From Planctomycetota bacterium (GTDB taxonomy: Bacteria > Planctomycetota > Phycisphaerae > Sedimentisphaerales > Anaerohalosphaeraceae), in the NCBI GenBank assembly GCA_019456225.1, contig VRUI01000003.1, positions 47,830 to 111,829 on the forward strand: a stretch of 64,000 bases of DNA, written 5' to 3'. Below, one piece after another: positions 25,865-36,983 of this stretch (position 1 is its first letter; each line of letters begins with the position of its first letter). Position numbers and translations under genes: made by a program. The notes under the pieces are model-generated. The model did not search any database. It saw only the letters and a list, made by a program, of their open reading frames with translations, and had not been told where the DNA came from.

Positions 25865-27253
25865 ATGTTTCCAGCAGATACTTATATTGAAAGAAGAAAG
25901 CAGCTTAAAAAACAGATCGGTTCGGGCGTTATCCTGTTTATGGGTAATCAAGAGAGCCCGATGAACTATACGGATAATACGTTCACGTTCAGGCAGGACA
26001 GTTCGTTTTTGTATTACTTCGGGCTCAATTTACCGTCTATTGCGGCGATCATCGATGTTGACGAGGATAAGGAATTTATCTTTGGCGATGAGCCCAGTAT
26101 GCACGACATTGTCTTTCTCGGCCCGCAAAACCCTTTGAGTGAATCGGCCGCCCAGGTCGGTGTCAGCCAATCCGGCTCGCTTGATGATATGGAAACTTTG
26201 CTTTCTAAAGTAACCGGCAGTAACAGAAGGGTGCATTATTTACCCCAGTATCGCGCCGATAATGTTATCAAACTTGAAAAGCTGATTTCGATACCTCATA
26301 CTGAGATAGCCAGCAATGTCTCGATCGAATTGGTAAAGGCGGCCGCTGCGCAAAGATCCATTAAAAGCGCCGAAGAAATTGCAGAGATCGAAGTTGCTGT
26401 CAATATTGCTTACGAGATGCACGTCGGCGCGATGAAGGCGGCCCGACCGGGTATGTACGAATACGAGGTTTCCGCCCTTATCGAAGGGACCGCTCTTTCG
26501 ATGGGCGGCAGGATAGCGTTCCCGGTGATATTTTCGATCCACGGCGAGACCCTGCACAATCACTATCACGGCAATAAGATGAAGGCCGGCGATATCGCCA
26601 TCAACGACTCGGGCGCAGAGACTGCGATGAATTATTGCAGTGACATTACACGTACGATCCCGATCGGCGGAAAATTCACTTCGCGTCAAAAAGACATTTA
26701 CAACATCGTTCTCGATACCGAGGAAAAATGCATTCAGGCGGTAAAACCGGGTGTGGAATTTCGCGATGTGCATCTGCTGGCTGGCGAGGTTTTGTGCGGC
26801 GGTCTTAAAGAACTTGGGCTCACGAAAGGCGATCCGAAAGAGGCTGCTGTCGCCGGGGCGCATACGCTGTTCTTCCAGTGCGGACTTGGACATCAGATGG
26901 GCCTGGACGTCCATGATATGGAAGGCCTTGGCGAAGATTATGTCGGCTATACAGATACTATTAAGCGGAATAATGATTTCGGTTTCTGTTCGCTGCGGAT
27001 GGGTAAGGCACTCGAGGTCGACCATGTTATGACGGTCGAGCCGGGGGTGTATTTCATACCCGAACTTATCAACCGCTGGAAGGCTGACAACAAGCTCGAG
27101 CAGTTTATTAACTATGACAAGGTCGAAGAATATAGAGATTTCGGCGGCGTTCGTATCGAAGACGATGTACTTGTCACCGAAGACGGCTGTCGCCTGCTCG
27201 GTAAACCCATTCCAAAAAGCATAGACCAAGTAGAAGCTCTGGCATCACTATAA
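25865..27253 (+). CDS. pepP: Xaa-Pro aminopeptidase (M24B, PepP-type)
   Basis: Two-metal peptidase that removes N-terminal residues preceding proline. The 462-residue protein has the N-terminal aminopeptidase P domain (YIERRKQLKKQI, SFLYYFGLNLP) and the pita-bread catalytic domain. All five metal ligands are in place: INDSGAE and CSDITRT (two Asp), GLGHQMG (His), VEPGVYF and VRIEDDV (two Glu). The ATG at 25865 with AGGTG at 25854-25858 is preferred over a GTG at 25856. No lipoprotein or signal features, so it is cytoplasmic. Confidence 0.93.
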   Translation: MFPADTYIERRKQLKKQIGSGVILFMGNQESPMNYTDNTFTFRQDSSFLYYFGLNLPSIAAIIDVDEDKEFIFGDEPSMHDIVFLGPQNPLSESAAQVGVSQSGSLDDMETLLSKVTGSNRRVHYLPQYRADNVIKLEKLISIPHTEIASNVSIELVKAAAAQRSIKSAEEIAEIEVAVNIAYEMHVGAMKAARPGMYEYEVSALIEGTALSMGGRIAFPVIFSIHGETLHNHYHGNKMKAGDIAINDSGAETAMNYCSDITRTIPIGGKFTSRQKDIYNIVLDTEEKCIQAVKPGVEFRDVHLLAGEVLCGGLKELGLTKGDPKEAAVAGAHTLFFQCGLGHQMGLDVHDMEGLGEDYVGYTDTIKRNNDFGFCSLRMGKALEVDHVMTVEPGVYFIPELINRWKADNKLEQFINYDKVEEYRDFGGVRIEDDVLVTEDGCRLLGKPIPKSIDQVEALASL

Positions 27254-27423
27254 CCGAATTATATTTGAGGGTAATTATGAGCCTCATTTACCGGATGAGC
27301 CGGATTTTTTATTTTTAGAGACCATTTCTATCGTCTTTTAACCTCTCATCGTCCAGAAAATGTCCAGTTTTTTTCAGTTTGCAGTTGGAAGGGAGTGGGG
27401 AATTGAAAATAAATATATAAATA

Positions 27424-28972
<1,549 letters not shown>

Positions 28973-29100
28973 TTTTTTTAATTTCATTCTTATACACAAT
29001 CCTTTTTCATTGAAAATGGTATAATACATATAAATGTAAAGTTTTAAGTTTTAAGCGACCGATGAACACTGTATAGTAGATTATTCAAGTTAAGGGATTT

Positions 29101-29988
29101 ATGGTTTATAAACGTCAAAAAATATTACTTGCGTTGCTTGAGTACTTTGGAGGAAGTCTACAGAGGACTGATTTACAAAAATATCTTTTCCTGTTTACTC
29201 GCCTTCAGGAAGAAAAAAGTTATCATTTCGTGCCCTATAAATTCGGTTGTTTCTCATTTCAGGCTTATGATGATAGGCGAAAGCTGATCAGTAAAGGCTT
29301 TTTAGAAGATTGCGACGAATGGGTAATTGCTAAAAAACGGTCGAAATTTATAGACATGATTGACTTTGAAGAAAAAGATCGTCTCTGGAATATCAAAAAA
29401 GAATATGGAGATTTAAGTGGAGACGACTTAATTAAGAGTGTTTATGAAAAATATCCATACTTTGCTATAAACAGTTCTATTGCTGATCGCATTTTATCAA
29501 CAAGTGAAATGGGAAAAGTAAATGAGTTCAGGCCAAAAAACACCTGTACAGTTCTTTATACTTTAGGTTATGAAGGCAGGACTCTTGAGGAATTTTTGAA
29601 TATATTGATCAAGCAGGACATTAAGGTTCTATGTGATGTAAGGAAGAATGCTTTAAGTCGTAAATATGGCTTTTCCAAGAAGACTCTTAGAAATGCGGCT
29701 GAAAGTCTTGGGATCGAATATAAACATATTCCAGAATTAGGGATTGAGAGTTCGTTTAGGAAGGATTTGAATTCTCAGAAGGATTATGACGAGTTGTTTG
29801 AAGAATACGAGAGGAATGTTCTTTCAGCAAGCATTGATAAAGTTGAAGAGCTTTATCAATGCTTGCGAAATAAGAAGCGAATTGCTTTGACTTGTTTTGA
29901 ATTGCAGCCTTCCATGTGCCATAGGACTTCGGTAGCAAAGGCTGTAAAGGCTTTAGGAGAAAATGGAATTAAATTCAAAGAGTTCTAA
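29101..29988 (+). CDS. DUF488 protein with N-terminal winged-helix-like region
   Basis: 295 residues in two parts. Residues 1-130 (LQKYLFLFTRLQEEKSYHFV, YKFGCFSF) look like a helical DNA-binding or antitoxin-type region, weakly reminiscent of Panacea-like domains. Residues from about 148 form a DUF488 domain with its signatures LYTLGYEGRTLEEFLNIL, LCDVRKNALSRKYGFSK and ALTCFELQPSMCHR, the last holding the conserved C-x-E and C-H-R residues. The biochemical function of DUF488 is not established. It overlaps the next gene by 1 nt and both are clearly AT-richer than guaB and guaA, suggesting transfer as a pair. A -10-like TATAAT lies at 29020-29025. Confidence 0.75.
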   Translation: MVYKRQKILLALLEYFGGSLQRTDLQKYLFLFTRLQEEKSYHFVPYKFGCFSFQAYDDRRKLISKGFLEDCDEWVIAKKRSKFIDMIDFEEKDRLWNIKKEYGDLSGDDLIKSVYEKYPYFAINSSIADRILSTSEMGKVNEFRPKNTCTVLYTLGYEGRTLEEFLNILIKQDIKVLCDVRKNALSRKYGFSKKTLRNAAESLGIEYKHIPELGIESSFRKDLNSQKDYDELFEEYERNVLSASIDKVEELYQCLRNKKRIALTCFELQPSMCHRTSVAKAVKALGENGIKFKEF

Positions 29989-30815
29989 TGAAAACGGAGA
30001 AGGTTTTAATAACGGTAAAGACGTATCCGACATTATCAACAAAATATGGTGAACTTGTTTGCACCGCTGGAGTTAGAGAAGATGGTTCATGGGTAAGGAT
30101 TTATCCAATGCCTTTCAGGCGGCTCAAAGATTATTTTCAATTTGAAAAATACAGATGGATTGAGTTGCCGTTAGAGAGAAACACAAAAGATCGTAGACCA
30201 GAAAGTTTTAGGCCAAAAGACCTTACTGCCATCAAAACCATAGGTCATATGGATACTTCTGATAAATGGCAAGAGCGACGCCGTTTCATATTAGGTCAGG
30301 TGAAATGTTTTGATTCTATTGAAGAATTGATATGTCTTGCTAAGGAAAAAAACGAATTGTCGTTTGCGTTGTTTAAACCTAAAGAACTAGTAGATTTTTA
30401 CTGGGAAGAAGACAGCAGAGAATGGGACAAAAAGAAGCGAGCAAAAGTTATTGCAGATTTGAAGCAGGGGCAGCTTTTTGAGCAGGAAGAATTTGATGAA
30501 GATTTTAAATTGGCCCGTAAATTGCCTTATATATTTAGATATAAATTTATTGATAGCAAAGGCAAAAGCTGTGATTTGAGTATTAGAGACTGGGAAGTTG
30601 GTGCTCTTTTTTGGAATTGCTTAAGATCTAGTGGAAATGAGCAGGAGGCACTTGAAAAAGTGAAACAGAAGTATTGGGATGATTTTGCTTTAATGAAAGA
30701 TATGTACTTTTACCTTGGTACTACACAGCAATTTCATTCTATGGGCAGGAATCCTTTTATTATTATAGGCACGTTTACGCCGCCTGTAGATAAGCAGTTA
30801 ATGTTGGATTTTTAA
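29988..30815 (+). CDS. Unknown protein paired with DUF488
   Basis: 275 residues, no recognized enzyme motif. The N terminus (VLITVKTYPTLSTKYGELVC, AGVREDGSWVRIYPMPFRRL) looks like a compact beta-rich domain; the middle is rich in charged residues (WEEDSREWDKKKRAK) and the C terminus contains KYWDDFALMKDMYFYLGTTQ and NPFIIIGTF. No signal peptide or membrane segment. The ATG overlaps the last base of the DUF488 stop, so the two proteins are probably produced together and may interact. A nucleic-acid role is a guess from the partner only. Confidence 0.65.
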   Translation: MKTEKVLITVKTYPTLSTKYGELVCTAGVREDGSWVRIYPMPFRRLKDYFQFEKYRWIELPLERNTKDRRPESFRPKDLTAIKTIGHMDTSDKWQERRRFILGQVKCFDSIEELICLAKEKNELSFALFKPKELVDFYWEEDSREWDKKKRAKVIADLKQGQLFEQEEFDEDFKLARKLPYIFRYKFIDSKGKSCDLSIRDWEVGALFWNCLRSSGNEQEALEKVKQKYWDDFALMKDMYFYLGTTQQFHSMGRNPFIIIGTFTPPVDKQLMLDF

Positions 30816-30861
30816 TTAGGTAATGTTGGATTAAACTAGGTAATAAACTAGGTAATGTCCT
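30813..30861 (+). repeat. Short degenerate direct repeats before guaA
   Basis: Three near-copies of (A)TTAGGTAAT or ACTAGGTAAT at about 30815, 30835 and 30848 in the gap between the unknown gene and guaA. Confidence 0.5.
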
Positions 30862-30923
30862 GCTTTTTGTGGTTTAGAGCGGGTTTTTGATTTTTAAACA
30901 GGAATTTTATAGTCGGGAAATAA

Positions 30924-32465
30924 ATGTCACACGAACTTGTAGCAATTATCGATTTTGGTAGTCAGTATGGTCAGCTTATCGCCCGTCGGGTGCGAGAGCA
31001 TAATGTTTATTCGCGGATATTTCAGCCTTCGGTTACCGCTGCCGAGCTTGCCGCCGAGAATATCAAGGGTGTGATACTTTCGGGCGGGCCTGCGAGCGTA
31101 TATGCCGAAAATGCTCCGTCCTGCGATGCGAAGATACTTGATCTTGGCGTGCCAGTGCTTGGAATCTGTTACGGCATGCAGTTTGCCTGCAAGACGCTCG
31201 GTGCCGATATCAAGCCAGCTGAATCGCGTGAGTACGGCCGCACCAATCTTAGCGTTACCGGCGAAAGTGCGTTGCTTGCCAATGTCCCCGAGGCTACGAC
31301 CGTTTGGATGAGCCATGGCGATCAGATTAATGAACTCAACGACGATTTTGTTGCGCTGGCTACGACGGATTCTTGTCCGTATGCGGTTGTTAAACATACC
31401 AGGTCGAAATTTTATGGCGTGCAGTTTCATCCCGAGGTTACGCATACGCCGTTTGGCAATACTATCCTGAAAAATTTCCTGTACGATATTTGTGATTGTG
31501 CGGGTGACTGGCAGATGGCTGATTTTGTTGAGCAGACTATCGCCGATGTCAGAAAGCAGGTTGGTACGGGAACTGTTATCTGCGGGCTTAGCGGTGGGGT
31601 GGATTCTTCGGTGGTTGCGGCGCTGCTGCATAAAGCTATCGGCGATCAGTTGAAATGTATCTTTGTCGATAACGGTCTGCTTCGTAAGAATGAACGCGAG
31701 GAAGTTGAGTCGATGTTCAAGGGTCATTTCAAGATGGACCTGCATGTTGTTGACTGGGGCGATAAGTTTCTTGAAAAGCTTGCCGGCGTAACCGACCCGC
31801 AGAAGAAACGCAAGATCATCGGTGCCGAGTTTATCGAGGCTTTCAAGTCCGAGTCCGACAAGATCGAAAATGCTCACTTCCTGGCCCAGGGTACGCTGTA
31901 TCCCGATGTTATTGAGTCTGGGGCTAAGGATGGGAATCTGGCGGCTAATATTAAGCTGCATCATAACGTTGGCGGTCTGCCCGAAGAGCTTGGGTTTGAA
32001 CTTGTAGAACCGCTTCGCGAATTGTTTAAGGATGAAGTGCGGAAGGTTGGCGAGTTTCTTGGACTGCCGGAAAATCTTGTCTGGCGTCATCCTTTTCCCG
32101 GTCCTGGCCTTGCCGTTCGGATCATCGGCGATATTACGAAACCTAAGCTTGACGTTCTTAAAGAAGCCGACTATATCCTTATCGAAGAGATCGTCGCTGC
32201 CGGTTTATACAGACAGATTTCGCAGGCACTTTGTGTCTTGCTGCCGATCGGAACCGTTGGGGTTATGGGTGACGAACGCAGCTATGAGAATGTTATAGCC
32301 ATCCGTGCCGTCGAGACAACAGATTTCATGACAGCCGATTTCTCACACATACCTTTCGAGGTACTGGGCCAGATATCCAGCAGAATAATCAACGAGGTAA
32401 GAGGCGTTAACCGGGTAGTCTACGACATATCAAGCAAACCGCCTGCGACTATTGAATGGGAATGA
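30924..32465 (+). CDS. guaA: GMP synthase (glutamine-hydrolysing)
   Basis: Converts XMP, ATP and glutamine to GMP. 513 residues with the class I glutaminase domain (VLGICYGMQ nucleophile Cys near residue 79, [11 protein letters not shown]is/Glu), the ATP pyrophosphatase P-loop ([16 protein letters not shown] near residue 225) and the C-terminal dimerization domain ([33 protein letters not shown], ending IEWE). ATG at 30924. Together with guaB it completes IMP to GMP. Confidence 0.96.
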   Translation: MSHELVAIIDFGSQYGQLIARRVREHNVYSRIFQPSVTAAELAAENIKGVILSGGPASVYAENAPSCDAKILDLGVPVLGICYGMQFACKTLGADIKPAESREYGRTNLSVTGESALLANVPEATTVWMSHGDQINELNDDFVALATTDSCPYAVVKHTRSKFYGVQFHPEVTHTPFGNTILKNFLYDICDCAGDWQMADFVEQTIADVRKQVGTGTVICGLSGGVDSSVVAALLHKAIGDQLKCIFVDNGLLRKNEREEVESMFKGHFKMDLHVVDWGDKFLEKLAGVTDPQKKRKIIGAEFIEAFKSESDKIENAHFLAQGTLYPDVIESGAKDGNLAANIKLHHNVGGLPEELGFELVEPLRELFKDEVRKVGEFLGLPENLVWRHPFPGPGLAVRIIGDITKPKLDVLKEADYILIEEIVAAGLYRQISQALCVLLPIGTVGVMGDERSYENVIAIRAVETTDFMTADFSHIPFEVLGQISSRIINEVRGVNRVVYDISSKPPATIEWE

Positions 32466-32499
32466 TTCAGGTTATTGTTAAAATCGTTGAGGTGTATCA

Positions 32500-33354
32500 A
32501 TGGGTAACAATGAAATAGACAAAAGCCATAACAATTCTTTTCAGAGTATCCGTAAGGTTGGAAAAGAAGGCGAGGAATTCTGGTTCGCCAGAGATTTGCA
32601 GCCTATTCTTGAGTATGGCAGTTGGGATAAGTTCAAGCGTGTGGTTAATAAGGCCATTACAGCTTGTGAAACGTCGAATCAACCGGTTGATGACCATTTT
32701 TCCCAAGTGGGAAAAATGGTTACTCTAGGTTTGGGTGCAGAACGTAAAATTGAGGATTTTGAGCTTTCTCGTTATGCCTGTTATCTTATTGTGCAGAATG
32801 GCGATCCGACAAAGCCTGTAATTGCTTATGGTCAGACCTATTTTGCTCTTCAGACCAGAAGGCAGGAATTGGCTGATGACGAGGCTTTTACGCAGTTACA
32901 GGAAAATGAAAAACGTCTTTTACTGCGTAACGAATTAAAAGAACACAACAAGCAATTAGTCGAAACTGCCCAGCAGGCAGGAGTTGAAACTAATCTGGAT
33001 TTCGCGGTATTTCAGAATCATGGTTATAAAGGTCTTTACGGAGGTATGGATGCAAAGGGTATTCATAAGCACAAGGGCCTTAAGAAGAGTCATAAAATTC
33101 TTGATCACATGGGCAGCACGGAATTAGCAGCTAATTTGTTCAGAGCAACGCAAACGGAAGAAAAACTCCGCCGAGAAAATATCCAGGGCAAACATAAAGC
33201 CAATACAACACACTATGAGGTAGGCAGCAAGGTACGCAAAACAATAGAAGAACTTGGCGGTACTATGCCTGAAGATTTGCCTGTCCCGAATGATAGTATT
33301 AAACAAATTGAAAATAAACAGAAAAGGCTCAAAGAAGGTGAAGATAAAAAATAA
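32500..33354 (+). CDS. dinD: DNA damage-inducible protein D (DinD family)
   Basis: 284 residues. The N-terminal BRO-like/DinD region is recognizable: EEFWFARDLQPILEYGSWDKF (shortened: FWFARDLQPIL, YGSWDKF), ISLSRYACYL-type segment DFELSRYACYLIVQNGDP and IAYGQTYFALQTRRQEL. The C-terminal half holds GVETNLDFAVFQNHGYKGLY and a helical tail. In E. coli DinD is SOS-induced and inhibits RecA filament activity; that role here is inferred from family. It follows guaA by 34 nt. No LexA box was recognized. Confidence 0.85.
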   Translation: MGNNEIDKSHNNSFQSIRKVGKEGEEFWFARDLQPILEYGSWDKFKRVVNKAITACETSNQPVDDHFSQVGKMVTLGLGAERKIEDFELSRYACYLIVQNGDPTKPVIAYGQTYFALQTRRQELADDEAFTQLQENEKRLLLRNELKEHNKQLVETAQQAGVETNLDFAVFQNHGYKGLYGGMDAKGIHKHKGLKKSHKILDHMGSTELAANLFRATQTEEKLRRENIQGKHKANTTHYEVGSKVRKTIEELGGTMPEDLPVPNDSIKQIENKQKRLKEGEDKK

Positions 33355-33499
33355 TTTGAGAGCAGCGAATGACAGTGGAAACGATGAGTCGGCATGGGTG
33401 AAAGAAATGTAGTTTTTTTGCTCGATTTTGCAATAAAACCTCTCTGTGGAGCATCTGAAAGGTGCTTTATTATTCTTTTTGCATAAGGAGAAACAAAAA

Positions 33500-34390
33500 A
33501 TGACACATAAGTTAATGCTGATTTTGGTGCTTTTTGTGGGCTTAATTGCCGCTGTCTGCGTTGCCGGCGATAAAAGCGAGGCTTCATTTCCCTTGTTCGC
33601 TTTCGATAATTACATGGTCGCCGGCGATTACAAACAATCTCAGGTTCGCGCAGATACGCTGAAAGAGCTGGGCTTCGATGGGATGGGCACTAGCGGAACA
33701 AACCTGGTGGAACAAACCGAGATTTTCGAAAAGGCCGGGCTCAAACTTATTTCTACTTATATCGGTCTGGATCTTGATGCCGACCAGAAATATGATGCGA
33801 ATTTGATAAAGGCTATTAAACAGCTCAAAGGCAAAGGTACGATATTATGGTTTTTTGTCAGAGGCAAAAAGTTTAAGCCCGCCTCTGCCGACGGTGATGC
33901 CGCAGCGGTTAAAGCGATCCGCGAGCTTGCCGATGCCGCCCATGATTCGGGGCTGAAAATAGCACTGTATCCTCATGCGGGTTTTTACGTTGAGACATTT
34001 GCCGATTCGGTTCGGATCGCAAAGAAGGTTAATCGCCGAAACGTTGGCGGCAGTTTTAATCTTTGCCACTGGCTGAAAGTTGATGGCGATATTGACTACC
34101 GTCCTATCCTGAAAGAATCGCTGCCGTATCTGTTTGTGGTTTCTATCAGCGGCGCCGAAACCGGCGACACAAAAAAGATGGGCTGGGACAAGCTGATCCA
34201 AACCCTCGACAAGGGTTCGTTCGATAATTACAAACTTTTAAAGTATCTTAAAGACATCGGATACAAGGGCCCGGTAGGCCTCCAGGGATATTCTATCAAA
34301 GGTGACCCGAAGCAGAACCTTGCAAACTCAATGAAGGCATGGCGAAAGATTAACGAAAAACTTAGCGAAACAAAAGATGGAAAAAAATGA
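33500..34390 (+). CDS. Exported sugar phosphate isomerase/epimerase-like TIM barrel
   Basis: 296 residues. Signal peptide (LMLILVLFVGLIAAVCVAG), then an AP-endonuclease-2/xylose-isomerase-like barrel: LKELGFDGMGTSGT, KAGLKLISTYIGLDL, GLKIALYPHAGFYVET, VGGSFNLCHWLKVDGD and GPVGLQGYSIKGD. Family members act on free or oxidized sugars (isomerase, epimerase, or 3-keto-sugar lyase). Residues equivalent to the metal-binding His, Glu and Asp are partly visible. First gene of a three-gene operon: its stop overlaps the next start (ATGA), followed by a CE15-type esterase. AAGGAG at 33485-33490 supports ATG 33500. Confidence 0.8.
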   Translation: MTHKLMLILVLFVGLIAAVCVAGDKSEASFPLFAFDNYMVAGDYKQSQVRADTLKELGFDGMGTSGTNLVEQTEIFEKAGLKLISTYIGLDLDADQKYDANLIKAIKQLKGKGTILWFFVRGKKFKPASADGDAAAVKAIRELADAAHDSGLKIALYPHAGFYVETFADSVRIAKKVNRRNVGGSFNLCHWLKVDGDIDYRPILKESLPYLFVVSISGAETGDTKKMGWDKLIQTLDKGSFDNYKLLKYLKDIGYKGPVGLQGYSIKGDPKQNLANSMKAWRKINEKLSETKDGKK

Positions 34391-35715
34391 GTGACCCTGT
34401 GCGAAATAAACTTACACGCAGAGATATCTTAAAAGCAACCGGAGCGGCCGGTTTTGCTTTTGGTATTCCCGGTATCGTACCTTCGACAGTTTTTGGTAAA
34501 GAGGCTCCGTCAAACCGCATCAATATAGGTATGATCGGAATGGGGCGGCAGGCAATACACGTCAATACTCTTCCATTCCTGCATTCCAAGGACTGCCGGG
34601 TTGTTGCTGTTTGCGATGTTGACAAATGGCGGCTGGGCAAAGCCAGGGCCAAAGTCGATAAGTTTTACAAGAACGCTGATTGCAAGGCATATACCGATTG
34701 GCGGCAGGTTGTCGGGCGGGACGACATCGATGCGATCATGAATTCCACGTCGGATCAATGGCACGTGCCGATATCGCTGGCGGCGGTTCGTAAAGGCAAA
34801 CATGTCAGCTGCGAAAAACCGCTTACCCTTTCGATTGCCGAAGGCCGCATTCTTGCCGATGCCGCAAAGAAACACGGCGTTGTTTTCAGAACCGACAGTG
34901 AGTGCCGCTCTAACACATATATGCACCTGACTTCGGAACTTGCGATCAACGGTTACCTCGGCAACATCAAACGAATCGAAGTAGGAGTGCCCGCCGGAGA
35001 CAAGGCAGGCGGCAATGCGAAACCGATGGAAATTCCGGAAGAACTGGATTACAATATGTGGGTCGGACCTGCCCCGATGAAACCTTATACCGTTGACCGG
35101 GTGCATCCTCGCCATGGCTATGGCCGTCCCGGCTGGATGCGTTGCCGCGACACATGCGAAGGGATGATAACCAACTGGGGAACCCATTTGATCGACGTTG
35201 CGCAGTCATTAAACGGAACCGAACGCACCGGGCCGATATCTGTCGAAGGAACCGGCAAATACCCCAAGCCGGGTTCCGGACTTTGGGATGTTCTGACCGA
35301 GTTCAGGGCTCAGTACAAATACGCAAACGGAGTCGTGCTGGATTATCTTATTAAAGTACCCTATCTGCGGGTTGAAGGAGATGAAGGCTGGATCCAGGCA
35401 CACTGGCACAGCAAGGGCGGCCTTCAGGCACACGACAGATCTATCTTTCAGACTAAATTCAGGAAATCTGATATACGCCTTCCACAGCGAAGCGATAAAG
35501 GGGATTTCATTTACGCCATCAAGAACAATTGCAATACTATGGCAGACGCTGAGGTCGGCCATCGCACATGTTCGATGGGACAGTTGGCACATATCGCGAT
35601 ACAACGCGGAAAAAAACTAAACTGGAATCCAAAGACCGAGCGATTTACCGATGACGACAAAGCCAATAAGATGCTCCACCGTTCCTACAGAAAGCCATGG
35701 GGGTTGCAAGTGTGA
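34387..35715 (+). CDS. Gfo/Idh/MocA oxidoreductase with Tat-type leader
   Basis: 442 residues. An N-terminal twin-Arg-like leader (LTRRDILKATGAAGFAFGI) directs export of a folded cofactor-binding protein. NAD(P)-binding Rossmann region RINIGMIGMGRQAIH, then DVDKWRLGKAR, and the EKP signature CEKPLTLSIAEGR with the catalytic-type Lys. C-terminal beta-sheet domain includes GMITNWGTHLIDVAQ. These exported planctomycete dehydrogenases are thought to oxidize or reduce sugars in the periplasm with a bound cofactor. Operon member: translationally coupled with the TIM-barrel protein upstream. Confidence 0.87.
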   Translation: MSDPVRNKLTRRDILKATGAAGFAFGIPGIVPSTVFGKEAPSNRINIGMIGMGRQAIHVNTLPFLHSKDCRVVAVCDVDKWRLGKARAKVDKFYKNADCKAYTDWRQVVGRDDIDAIMNSTSDQWHVPISLAAVRKGKHVSCEKPLTLSIAEGRILADAAKKHGVVFRTDSECRSNTYMHLTSELAINGYLGNIKRIEVGVPAGDKAGGNAKPMEIPEELDYNMWVGPAPMKPYTVDRVHPRHGYGRPGWMRCRDTCEGMITNWGTHLIDVAQSLNGTERTGPISVEGTGKYPKPGSGLWDVLTEFRAQYKYANGVVLDYLIKVPYLRVEGDEGWIQAHWHSKGGLQAHDRSIFQTKFRKSDIRLPQRSDKGDFIYAIKNNCNTMADAEVGHRTCSMGQLAHIAIQRGKKLNWNPKTERFTDDDKANKMLHRSYRKPWGLQV

Positions 35716-35729
35716 AAGGGTTATATCAA

Positions 35730-36977
35730 ATGAGATCAATTTATTGCTTTATCGTTATTGTTGCGTTGGTTGTGTGTTCGGTTGAGGGCAAGGCCTGGCA
35801 AGCTAATTACGATGAGGCGAAGATCCCAAAGTATACTCTGCCGGATCCGCTTGTGATGGCTGACGGCAGCAAAGTTGTTTCTCCAGAGCAATGGCGCACG
35901 AAGCGGCGCGCAGAAATACTCGACCTGTTTAAAAAGCATGTCTATGGGGCAATGCCGTCTGCGATGAGTATTGCACATGTCGATCGGGTTAGCTTTATTG
36001 ATAATGCGTTGGCCGGCAAGGCGCGGCTGCTGCAGGAAAGTTTTTACTTTAAGAAGGACCGCAGCGGACCGAAAATTGATGTCTGCGTTTTTCTGCCTCC
36101 GAAAACCAAAAAGGTTAAGGCTTACCCGGCTTTTCTGATTTTGAATTTCTTCGGCAATCGTACGATACACACCGATGAGAATATTCGAATGTATACCGGT
36201 CATGCGAGGTTGAAACCCGGACGCGCCGGAAGAGGGGGCAAGTGGCCAATCGAAGATATTGTCGGTAGAGGGTATGCACTGGTTACTGCTTGCTATAACA
36301 ATTTTGATATAGATCACCGGGTGCAAGGCCCGAAGTTCGATGACGGGGTTCATCAATTGTACCCGAAATACCAGGGACGCAGCGATAATTGGGCGTCTAT
36401 TGGTGCGTGGGCCTGGGGGATGAGCCGCATACTTGATTACCTTGAAAAACTTGAATTTGTCGATGCCAAACGAGTTGTTGCTATGGGGCATTCGCGGTTG
36501 GGCAAGACGGCGCTATGGGCCGGTGCGACCGATCAGCGGTTTGCTTTGGTTATAAGCAACAACTCCGGCTGCGGCGGGGCGGCACTGGCTCGGCGGCGCA
36601 TTGGCGAAAGTGTTTGGAGGATCAATACATCGTTTCCGCATTGGTTCTGCGCAAAACACAAAGAATATAACGATAATGAAAATGTCATGCCCGTCGATCA
36701 GCATATGCTGATTTCGCTTATCGCGCCTCGGCCGGTGTATGTTGGAAGTGCTACAGGAGATAAATGGGCCGATCCGCGAGGGGAGTTTTTGTCATGCGTC
36801 GGTGCCGACGCAGTTTACAAATTGCTGAACACAAGCGGTCTTGCGAGCCATTCGCTGCCGGCAATCGAAAAGCCTTTGGTCGGGACAATTAACTACCATC
36901 TGCGAAAAGGCAAACATGATGTCACTAAGTTTGACTGGACGCAGTACCTGGATTTTGCTGATAGATATATAAAGTGA
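35730..36977 (+). CDS. Glucuronoyl esterase-like carbohydrate esterase (CE15)
   Basis: 415 residues with signal peptide (YCFIVIVALVVCSVEGKA). The alpha/beta-hydrolase core carries the CE15 nucleophile motif MGHSRLGKTALWAG near residue 248, SNNSGCGGAALARRR after it, the acidic segment GDKWADPRGEFLS, and the catalytic His in GKHDVTKFDW near the C terminus. CE15 enzymes cleave esters between glucuronic acid of xylan and lignin. The ATG at 35730 is chosen because the signal peptide starts there and GAAAGGG (35714-35720) precedes it. Last gene of the sugar operon; it ends 6 nt before the convergent protease gene. Confidence 0.85.
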   Translation: MRSIYCFIVIVALVVCSVEGKAWQANYDEAKIPKYTLPDPLVMADGSKVVSPEQWRTKRRAEILDLFKKHVYGAMPSAMSIAHVDRVSFIDNALAGKARLLQESFYFKKDRSGPKIDVCVFLPPKTKKVKAYPAFLILNFFGNRTIHTDENIRMYTGHARLKPGRAGRGGKWPIEDIVGRGYALVTACYNNFDIDHRVQGPKFDDGVHQLYPKYQGRSDNWASIGAWAWGMSRILDYLEKLEFVDAKRVVAMGHSRLGKTALWAGATDQRFALVISNNSGCGGAALARRRIGESVWRINTSFPHWFCAKHKEYNDNENVMPVDQHMLISLIAPRPVYVGSATGDKWADPRGEFLSCVGADAVYKLLNTSGLASHSLPAIEKPLVGTINYHLRKGKHDVTKFDWTQYLDFADRYIK

Positions 36978-36983
36978 GATTTA

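Noticed and set aside
30927..32090. 387-codon minus-strand frame opposite guaA
   Set aside because: Antisense to a full-length, motif-complete guaA.
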